Assembly: GCA_937900675.1 (NCBI GenBank)
Contig: CALCEA010000074.1
Span: 1-5,057, forward strand
Length of the DNA: 5,057 bases
Source: an uncultured Chitinophagaceae bacterium
GTDB lineage: Bacteria > Bacteroidota > Bacteroidia > Chitinophagales > Chitinophagaceae
Reading direction: 5' to 3'
The translations under genes and the position numbers were made by a program. The notes beneath the pieces are model-generated. The model was given only the letters and a program-made list of their open reading frames with translations, ran no database searches and was not told the DNA's origin. Positions 1-5,057 of the stretch are shown here, piece by piece. Each line of letters opens with the position of its first letter. Position 1 is the stretch's first letter.

Positions 1-3000
1 GTATTGGCACAAGTAAAAGACAGTACATTAAAAGGAATGTCTTGGAGAAATATAGGTCCAAATAGAGGTGGCCGTTCTTTGGGAATTGCAGGAAGTAGTA
101 AAAGAAAATTAGAATATTATTTTGGTGCAGTAGGTGGAGGCTTATGGAAAACCACGGATGGTGGTTTAAACTGGAAGCCAGTGACTGATGGTCAATTGAC
201 TAGTTCTAGTGTGGGCGCTGTTGCAGTGTCTGAGTCTAATCCAGATATTGTTTACATAGGTACAGGCGAAACAGAGTTTAGGGGAAATATTATGCAAGGT
301 GATGGAGTATATAAATCAACTGATGCAGGAAAGACTTGGAAAAATATTGGATTAAAAAATACACAATCTATTTCTCGTGTTAGAGTTCATCCAACTAATC
401 CAGATATTGTTTATGTATCTGCATTAGGTCATGCATTTGGTCCTAATGAAGAAAGAGGTGTTTTTAAAACAACAGATGGTGGTAAAACATGGAATAAAGT
501 TTTATATGTAAACGAAAAAGCGGGAGCAGAAGATTTAGTGATTGATCAACAAAATCCAGAAATTATTTATGCAAGTATTTGGGAAGTATATCGTACGCCA
601 TATAAAATGTGGGCGGATGTGGGTACATCTGCTTTATATAAATCTACAGATGGCGGTGCTTCTTGGAAAGTGATTTCAAAAAATCCTGGAATGCCTACAG
701 TTGTAGGAAAGATAGGCGTAGCAGTATCTCCAGCAGATGGTAACAGGGTATGGGCGATTGTTGAATCACCAGAGGGAGGTTTATATCGTTCTGATGATGG
801 TGGTGCAAATTGGAAATTAGTGAACAACGAAAGAAAATTACGCCAACGCGCTTTTTATTATTCTAGAATTGTTGCAGATCCAAAAGATAAAAACACGGTG
901 TATGGTTTGAATGTAAATTTTTATAAATCTACAGATGGTGGAGTAAGTTTTAAAACTGAAATAAAAGTACCTCATGGAGATAATCATGATTTATGGATTG
1001 ATCCAACTGATCCAATGCGTTTAGCAAGTTCTAATGATGGAGGTGGTACTGTTTCTGTGAATGGTGGTTTGTCTTGGACAGATGAAGATTATCCAACTGC
1101 ACAATTATATCATATCACTGTTACTAAAGATTTTCCATATCAAGTAGCTGGTGCTCAACAAGACAATACTACCATTGCTTTACCAAGCGAAGATTATAGA
1201 CATAGAGCTGTAAGAACCAATTCCACAAAACCTGGAATAGGATTTGCGTATGAAGTGGGGGGAGGTGAAAGTGGTTATATAGCACAGGATCCAAAGAACC
1301 CTGATATTTTTTATGCAGGTAGTCAGGGAGCTTTGCTAACTCGAATTAATAGAATGACTGGACAAGTTAGAGATGTGCAAGTGTATCCAAGATTTTTCTC
1401 TGGTGAAGAAGCAAAAACATTACCTGAAAGATGGCAATGGACTTATCCAATTGTTTTCTCTCCAGTAGATCCTAATGTTTTATTTACCTGTTCGCAGCAT
1501 GTTTGGAAAACGACTAACGAAGGTCAAAGCTGGGAGCAGATTAGCCCGGATTTGACTTATAATGATACAGCCACATTAGGCGTGAGTGGTGGTGTGATAA
1601 CAAGAGATATGAATGGTCCAGAAATTTATGGAACTGTTTTTGCATTAGCACCTTCTTACCATGATGTGAATATTATTTGGGCTGGATCGGATGATGGATT
1701 GGTTCATATTACAAAAGATGGCGGAAAGCATTGGGATAATATTACTCCAAAAGACATGCCTAAGAATACTAGAGTAAGTATTATTGAAGCATCTCATTTT
1801 AATGCAGGCACTGCATATATTGCTGCGAAGCGTTATCAAATGGATGATCGCACACCTTATATTTGGAAGACCAATGATTTTGGAAAAACATGGACTAAAA
1901 TAATTAAAGGTATTCGCGCGGATGATTATGTACATGCTGTTAGAGAAGATATTACCCGCGCGGGCTTATTATATGCAGGTACAGAACATGGTATTTGGGT
2001 TTCATATAATGATGGTGGTAATTGGGAATCTTTAAGTTTAAACTTACCAGATGTACAAGTATCTGATGTGCAAGTAACTGAAAAAGATTTGGTGGTTGGA
2101 ACACATGGTAGATCTATTTATGTTTTAGATGATATTTCTCCAGTTAGAACCAAAGACGCTGGAATTCAAGCTGGGCTTCATTTATTTAAACCATATTATG
2201 CTGTAAGAACAGTTCAAAAAGCAGTATTCCAATATTATTTAGATAGCACTATCAAAGATTTAAAAATTGAAATCTTTGATGCAAAAAATAATTTAGTGAA
2301 TACTTTTATAGGAGCATTACCAAAAACTAAAAAAGAAAATGGTGAAGCAGACGAAGATGAGGATGATAGAAAACCACAACCTCCAACAATCAAAACTGGT
2401 TTAAATAAATTTGAGTGGGATTTAAAATATCCTGCTGCAACAAATTTCAAAGGAATGATTTTATGGAGTGCACCAGTATATGCAGGACCAACAGCAGTTC
2501 CAGGAAATTATAAAGTAGCAATTACTGCAGGAGGAAAAACAGTGAGCGAAAATTTTGAAATCAAAATGGATCCTAGAGTGAATGATGTTACCATTGCCGA
2601 TATGCAAGAGAAATTTAATTTATCTATTCAAATTAGAGATGAGGTAAGTAAAGCAAATGAAGCAGTTATTAAAATTCGTGCGATCAAAGAAAAAATAAAC
2701 GGAGAAGCAAAAGCAAAAAATACCACTGTTTCTAAAGCGAATCAAGCATTGATAACGGAACTTTCTGCTATTGAAGAGAATCTTTATCAGGTGCGCAACC
2801 AAAGCTCTCAAGACCCATTAAACTTCCCTATTAAGTTGAATAATAAACTAGCCTCTTTAATGAGAGTAGTGGAATCTGGGGATTATAAGCCAACAGCTGG
2901 TTCTTATAAGGTATTTGAGGAATTAAAGGCGGAATTAGCATTGGAAATCAATCACTTAGACAAGGTATTAGCTCAAAAAACCATTAAAAAGTATTTGTAA
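1..3000 (+). CDS. Sortilin/VPS10-like Asp-box (BNR) beta-propeller protein, 5' partial
   Basis: Large beta-propeller protein related to the sortilin/VPS10-like 'glycosyl hydrolase, BNR repeat' family; biochemical role unknown. Counting the codon at 4-6 as residue 1, eleven Asp-box-like motifs (S/T-x-D-x-G-x-T-W) begin near residues 50, 105, 156, 214, 263, 309, 351, 503, 570, 623 and 667. Those at 351 (VNGG), 503 (TNEG) and 667 (YNDGG) are degenerate. A gap without motifs spans about 360-500. After the propeller come an acidic linker (781-788), a beta-rich Ig-like region (about 797-857, with NKFEWDLKYP) and a charged helical, possibly coiled-coil tail (865-995). The frame is open back to base 1 and there is no credible start: the TTG at 4 is unlikely. 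The first residues read V-L-A-Q, like the end of a signal peptide, so the missing part is probably a short secretion signal. No T9SS C-terminal sorting domain is visible. Asp-boxes alone do not show hydrolase activity, and I see no catalytic site I can name. Confidence 0.88.
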   Translation, partial: VLAQVKDSTLKGMSWRNIGPNRGGRSLGIAGSSKRKLEYYFGAVGGGLWKTTDGGLNWKPVTDGQLTSSSVGAVAVSESNPDIVYIGTGETEFRGNIMQGDGVYKSTDAGKTWKNIGLKNTQSISRVRVHPTNPDIVYVSALGHAFGPNEERGVFKTTDGGKTWNKVLYVNEKAGAEDLVIDQQNPEIIYASIWEVYRTPYKMWADVGTSALYKSTDGGASWKVISKNPGMPTVVGKIGVAVSPADGNRVWAIVESPEGGLYRSDDGGANWKLVNNERKLRQRAFYYSRIVADPKDKNTVYGLNVNFYKSTDGGVSFKTEIKVPHGDNHDLWIDPTDPMRLASSNDGGGTVSVNGGLSWTDEDYPTAQLYHITVTKDFPYQVAGAQQDNTTIALPSEDYRHRAVRTNSTKPGIGFAYEVGGGESGYIAQDPKNPDIFYAGSQGALLTRINRMTGQVRDVQVYPRFFSGEEAKTLPERWQWTYPIVFSPVDPNVLFTCSQHVWKTTNEGQSWEQISPDLTYNDTATLGVSGGVITRDMNGPEIYGTVFALAPSYHDVNIIWAGSDDGLVHITKDGGKHWDNITPKDMPKNTRVSIIEASHFNAGTAYIAAKRYQMDDRTPYIWKTNDFGKTWTKIIKGIRADDYVHAVREDITRAGLLYAGTEHGIWVSYNDGGNWESLSLNLPDVQVSDVQVTEKDLVVGTHGRSIYVLDDISPVRTKDAGIQAGLHLFKPYYAVRTVQKAVFQYYLDSTIKDLKIEIFDAKNNLVNTFIGALPKTKKENGEADEDEDDRKPQPPTIKTGLNKFEWDLKYPAATNFKGMILWSAPVYAGPTAVPGNYKVAITAGGKTVSENFEIKMDPRVNDVTIADMQEKFNLSIQIRDEVSKANEAVIKIRAIKEKINGEAKAKNTTVSKANQALITELSAIEENLYQVRNQSSQDPLNFPIKLNNKLASLMRVVESGDYKPTAGSYKVFEELKAELALEINHLDKVLAQKTIKKYL

Positions 3001-3023
3001 ATAAGGTAAAAACCCTACCTTTG
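2994..3023 (+). promoter_or_regulatory. Bacteroidota-type promoter (TTTG-N18-TACCTTTG)
   Basis: TTTG at 2994-2997 and TACCTTTG at 3016-3023 are separated by 18 bases. This matches the -33 (TTTG) and -7 (TAnnTTTG) elements of the housekeeping sigma factor of Bacteroidota, whose usual spacer is close to 19. The -33 box overlaps the end of the upstream gene, whose stop codon ends at 3000. Transcription would start at about 3028-3031, some 140 bases before the next start codon, giving the 142-residue gene a long leader. The match is exact at all conserved positions, but no transcript data are available. Confidence 0.65.
3003..3021 (+). repeat. Inverted repeat in the promoter spacer
   Basis: AAGGTA (3003-3008) and TACCTT (3016-3021) are perfect 6-base inverted copies around a 7-base loop (AAAACCC). 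The repeat lies 2 bases after the upstream stop codon and its right arm forms most of the -7 box. It could be a weak transcription end hairpin for the propeller gene or an operator for the promoter. There is no clean T-run behind it, so a standard intrinsic terminator is doubtful. Confidence 0.4.
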
Positions 3024-3031
3024 ATATATCA
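3022..3031. repeat. 10-bp palindrome at the predicted transcription start
   Basis: TGATATATCA is a perfect 10-base palindrome that begins in the last two bases of the -7 box and covers the predicted start of transcription. A regulator bound here would block the promoter, so it is a possible operator. A short AT-rich palindrome also occurs often by chance, and no second copy was noticed elsewhere in the window. Confidence 0.3.
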
Positions 3032-3119
3032 TCAAGAAGCCTTTAGTGGCTGCCAACCGAGAGAGTCGAACTCCGCGGTGGTAAAATCGATGAGGACTTA
3101 CTGTCAAAAGCAAACGTAA
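3028..3119 (+). ncRNA. Candidate structured leader RNA or small RNA
   Basis: This stretch follows directly on a strong promoter match, is richer in G and C than its flanks, and can fold into three successive hairpins. AGCC (3038-3041) pairs with GGCT (3048-3051). The main arm pairs CCA-a-CCG (3053-3059) with CGG-TGG (3076-3081) and carries an inner GAGT/ACTC stem (3063-3066 with 3070-3073) closed by a CGA loop. GAC (3095-3097) pairs with GTC (3103-3105). It matches no riboswitch or ncRNA family that I can recognise. It may be a cis-acting leader of the downstream gene, a processed small RNA, or merely an untranslated region. The boundaries are estimates from the promoter and the last hairpin. 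Confidence 0.35.
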
Positions 3120-3172
3120 TTTCCTTGTACATTTTTCTTGGTGTGAAATTTTAACCATTAAAACTTCATGCC

Positions 3173-3601
3173 ATGTCGGATTCAAAAAACAAATCTTTAA
3201 CTGCAACAGACAAACTGTTAGTGGAATTGAATAGCAATGCCTTGCTATTTGCAACTAATGGAAAGCGTATTTACAATTTAGTAGTAACTACTCAAACCAC
3301 AGGTACTATCAAGGGCCGTGTATATTTTGAGTACTTACATCGCAAATTTGAGTGTGAATTAAATTTACAAGCTAAGCAAATCAGTTTGACAGCTTTAAGC
3401 CCAAGCTTGCTAACACCAGCAGGTCTTTTTGAAGTTCGTTCAAATGCACTGTCAGACGAAAGCTATTTAGATAATCTAGGTATCATTACTCAAAAAGGAG
3501 ATGAAACCATTGGCTGGTTGATATTAGATATCATTAACCATTTTAATGCATGTCGGCTCAAACCCAGAAACAGCAAGCAGTTCCGTTCTCAGTTGAACTA
3601 G
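3173..3601 (+). CDS. Hypothetical protein, 142 aa, not recognised
   Basis: I do not recognise this protein. It is small and looks soluble, with no signal peptide and no membrane segment. Residues 13-27 could form a helix or strand, and 31-75 are rich in predicted beta strands (RIYNLVVTT, KGRVYFEYL, FECELNL). The segment 111-128 (ETIGWLILDIINHFNACR) looks like an amphipathic helix, and the tail from 129 is basic (KPRNSKQFRSQ). The ATG at 3173 is chosen because the reading from there has coding-like composition; another ATG at 3168 is in a different frame and ends after ten codons. No Shine-Dalgarno sequence precedes it, as is common in Bacteroidota. It is probably expressed from the promoter at 2994-3023 through a leader of about 140 bases. 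The frame is intact and the codon choice resembles that of its neighbours, so it is likely a real gene. Confidence 0.72.
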   Translation: MSDSKNKSLTATDKLLVELNSNALLFATNGKRIYNLVVTTQTTGTIKGRVYFEYLHRKFECELNLQAKQISLTALSPSLLTPAGLFEVRSNALSDESYLDNLGIITQKGDETIGWLILDIINHFNACRLKPRNSKQFRSQLN

Positions 3602-3605
3602 TTTA

Positions 3606-3623
3606 CCTTTTGTGGAAAAAAGG
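3606..3623 (+). repeat. Short inverted repeat after the hypothetical gene
   Basis: CCTTTT (3606-3611) and AAAAGG (3618-3623) are perfect 6-base inverted copies around a 6-base loop, starting 5 bases after the stop codon of the 142-residue gene. It may help end that transcript, but the stem is weak and no T-run follows, so it is not called a terminator. Confidence 0.25.
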
Positions 3624-3641
3624 CTTATGTAATGCATTTAA

Positions 3642-3665
3642 AACAAAACCACCCGTTGTTTTGTT
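3642..3665. repeat. 8-bp inverted repeat upstream of the VWA gene
   Basis: AACAAAAC (3642-3649) and GTTTTGTT (3658-3665) are perfect inverted copies around an 8-base loop. The repeat ends one base before the -7-like box and 18 bases before the VWA start codon. It occupies the place where a -33 element would be expected. It could be an operator for the VWA-AAA+ operon or a weak terminator of the preceding gene: TTTT follows at 3670-3673, but only two of the eight pairs are G-C. Confidence 0.4.
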
Positions 3666-3666
3666 A

Positions 3667-3674
3667 TAATTTTG
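3667..3674 (+). promoter_or_regulatory. Possible -7 promoter element for the VWA-AAA+ operon
   Basis: TAATTTTG fits the Bacteroidota -7 consensus TAnnTTTG, and TATAAT overlaps it at 3665-3670. No TTTG or TTG lies at the proper distance upstream, where the left arm of the inverted repeat sits instead, so the site is only half a promoter and may need an activator. If used, transcription would begin within a few bases of the ATG at 3684, making the message nearly leaderless. Confidence 0.35.
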
Positions 3675-3683
3675 CATACTATC

Positions 3684-4781
3684 ATGATCGGACATCGTTT
3701 TTTACCATTTAATTCTAAAGAGCAAGGCAAGACCAAGTTTGAACAATTACTTGATCTGTTTACGCAATTACTTACCTATACTAATGGGGATGCTACTGAG
3801 GCATTGGATTGGTTGAATCAATTAGATCGTCAACACAATTTAACAGACAAAGATTATGGTATTGGTGATTTTATTGAAGACCTAAAGCAGAATGGTTACT
3901 TAACAGAAAATGAACAAGATGGTAGTTTTAAAATTACCGCTAAGTCTGAGCAGACTATTCGTAAAAAAAGCTTAGAAGAGATTTTCGGAAAATTAAAAAA
4001 ATCTAAACAAGGCAATCATCAAACTAATAAGCCAGGCCCAAGCAGCGAGTTGAATCCAGACACGCGTGCTTTTCAGTTTGGTGATATGTTGGAACAAATA
4101 GATTTTACGGAGAGTATTCGCAATGCTCAAATTAATAGAGGGGTTGAGGCATTTAGTATGCAGGAAGAAGATTTGATGATTAGAGAGAGTGATTTTAAAA
4201 CTCAAACTTCTACGGTATTAATGATTGATATTTCTCACTCCATGATTTTATATGGAGAAGATAGAATCACCCCTGCAAAGAAAGTGGCCATGGCGCTTTC
4301 TGAATTAATCACTACTAAATATCCTAAAGACACCCTAGACATTGTGGTGTTTGGAAATGATGCATGGAGTATTGAAATCAAAGACCTGCCTTATTTACAA
4401 GTAGGTCCTTATCATACCAATACAGTTGCTGGACTCGAGTTAGCTATGGATTTATTAAGAAGAAGAAAAAATCCCAACAAACAAATTTTCATGATTACCG
4501 ATGGCAAGCCTACTTGCTTAAAAATTGGTAAAAAATATTATAAGAATAGTTTTGGCCTAGATAGAAAAGTAGTGAACCGTTGTATTAATTTGGCCGGTCA
4601 ATGTAAAAAATTAAAAATTCCGATTACTACTTTCATGATTGCATCGGATCCATACTTACAAAATTTTGTACAAGAGTTTACAGAGATGAATAATGGAAAA
4701 GCCTTTTATGCTTCATTAGATAAGCTGGGTGCTTTCTTGTTCAATGATTTTGAAAGCGGCAAAAGAAAAACACTTTATTAA
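3684..4781 (+). CDS. VWA domain protein, partner of an AAA+ ATPase
   Basis: A 365-residue protein with a C-terminal von Willebrand factor A domain (about residues 175-355). A complete metal-ion-dependent adhesion site is visible: D182-I-S184-H-S186 (DxSxS), a threonine at 245 or 247 in YHTNT, and D273 in ITDGKPT. It should therefore bind a divalent metal. The N-terminal 100 residues are mostly helical (FEQLLDLFTQLLTY, ALDWLNQLDRQ, IGDFIEDLKQNGYL), followed by a basic low-complexity linker (about 102-125). No signal peptide or membrane segment is present, so it is cytoplasmic. The ATG at 3684 is preferred; an in-frame TTG at 3672 overlaps the -7-like box, and the next in-frame ATG is about 135 codons later. 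The gene sits 21 bases upstream of a ChlI/MoxR-type ATPase, and such VWA proteins usually work with that ATPase as a client adaptor, as ChlD or CoxE-like proteins do. The client is unknown. Confidence 0.87.
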   Translation: MIGHRFLPFNSKEQGKTKFEQLLDLFTQLLTYTNGDATEALDWLNQLDRQHNLTDKDYGIGDFIEDLKQNGYLTENEQDGSFKITAKSEQTIRKKSLEEIFGKLKKSKQGNHQTNKPGPSSELNPDTRAFQFGDMLEQIDFTESIRNAQINRGVEAFSMQEEDLMIRESDFKTQTSTVLMIDISHSMILYGEDRITPAKKVAMALSELITTKYPKDTLDIVVFGNDAWSIEIKDLPYLQVGPYHTNTVAGLELAMDLLRRRKNPNKQIFMITDGKPTCLKIGKKYYKNSFGLDRKVVNRCINLAGQCKKLKIPITTFMIASDPYLQNFVQEFTEMNNGKAFYASLDKLGAFLFNDFESGKRKTLY

Positions 4782-4802
4782 AAAGAAATTTAAAGACTTA
4801 CA

Positions 4803-5057
4803 ATGAATATTGAAAAAATTACGACACTGGGTCAATTGAAGAAAAGCGGCTATGTAGCTAAATCTATTAAAGACGAAGTTCGAGATAACTTAATTAAGAG
4901 TATTCAAAACAAAGAGAATCCATTTACTGGAATCATGGGTTATGAAGACACGGTTATTCCTGATACAGAGAGAGCTATTTTAAGTAGACATAATATTTTG
5001 TTCTTAGGTTTAAGAGGACAAGCGAAAACAAGAATGGCTCGTCAAATGGTTGATTTA
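4803..5057 (+). CDS. AAA+ ATPase, magnesium-chelatase ChlI/MoxR-like, 3' partial
   Basis: The first 85 residues of an AAA+ ATPase that continues beyond the window. After a helical N-terminus (residues 1-37) comes NPFTGIMGYEDTVIPDTERA (39-58), typical of the entry to the ATPase core, then a hydrophobic strand ILFLGL (65-70) leading into the P-loop G-L-R-G-Q-A-K-T (69-76), with K75 and T76 as nucleotide-binding residues. The usual glycine before the lysine is alanine (A74). Walker B, sensor and arginine-finger motifs lie outside the window. The ATG is 21 bases after the VWA stop codon, so the two genes are almost certainly co-transcribed. The ATPase would power remodelling of a client delivered by the VWA protein. 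Real chlorophyll-pathway magnesium chelatase is unlikely, since no biosynthetic neighbours are seen; annotation pipelines often label this group 'magnesium chelatase' or 'sigma-54-interacting regulator'. Confidence 0.82.
   Translation, partial: MNIEKITTLGQLKKSGYVAKSIKDEVRDNLIKSIQNKENPFTGIMGYEDTVIPDTERAILSRHNILFLGLRGQAKTRMARQMVDL

Noticed and set aside
4..6. TTG as the start codon of the propeller gene
   Set aside because: The frame is open through base 1 and the first residues look like the end of a signal peptide, so the true start is upstream of the window.
567..827. Open frame on the minus strand inside the propeller gene, and similar ones at 1645-1935, 2235-2450, 2620-2811 and 3993-4205
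   Set aside because: All lie antisense to clear coding sequence and their translations show no domain or sensible composition; they are shadows of the real genes.
3087..3116. Hammerhead-like core (CGATGAG, a GAC/GTC stem, then AAAAGC)
   Set aside because: The required CUGANGA lacks its U, the GAAA segment is not present, and no matching stem I and III were found.
3046..3120. Possible tRNA on the minus strand (GAGTTCGACTC resembles a T-arm)
   Set aside because: Only the T-loop-like part is present: the T stem is poorly paired, no D-arm or anticodon arm can be drawn, and the 5' half of the acceptor stem is missing.
3168..3200. Ten-codon frame starting at the ATG at 3168
   Set aside because: It overlaps the start of the 142-residue gene out of frame and has no sign of translation; probably chance.
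3015..3254. Open frame of 79 codons on the minus strand covering the gap at 3001-3172
   Set aside because: It overlaps the start of the 142-residue gene, has no recognisable domain, and has no promoter that I could see on the minus strand.
3672..3674. TTG as the start codon of the VWA gene
   Set aside because: It lies inside the -7-like box and gives only four extra residues; the ATG at 3684 is the better start.

Overview
The window looks like a piece of an AT-rich Bacteroidota chromosome, possibly a Chitinophagia- or Flavobacteriia-like lineage. This rests on three things: start codons without Shine-Dalgarno sequences, promoter elements of the Bacteroidota type (TTTG then TAnnTTTG), and protein families of a familiar Bacteroidota style. 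The exact genus cannot be read from the sequence. All recognisable genes lie on the + strand. I see no mobile element, CRISPR array, rRNA or tRNA.

Layout. Positions 1-3000 hold the body of a large, probably exported beta-propeller protein with at least eleven Asp-box (BNR) motifs of the sortilin/VPS10-like type. Its N-terminus lies upstream of the window. Positions 3001-3172 are a 172-base gap that begins with a very good Bacteroidota promoter match (TTTG-N18-TACCTTTG) overlapping the stop codon of the first gene. The promoter is followed by a GC-richer, hairpin-forming stretch that could be a structured 5' leader or a small RNA. Positions 3173-3601 encode a 142-residue protein I do not recognise. 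A short gap with an 8-bp inverted repeat and a second -7-like box leads to a von Willebrand factor A (VWA) domain protein (3684-4781). After 21 bases comes the start of an AAA+ ATPase of the magnesium-chelatase ChlI/MoxR-like type (4803 to the window end), cut off just after its Walker A motif.

How the genes fit together. The VWA and AAA+ genes form a tight pair, an arrangement known for MoxR- and chelatase-type ATPases that act with a metal-binding VWA partner to remodel or activate a client protein. The client here is unknown. The propeller protein appears to be a separate transcription unit, and the 142-residue gene is probably driven by the promoter at 2994-3023. The least explained part of the window is the 3024-3172 leader/RNA candidate and the unknown protein behind it.
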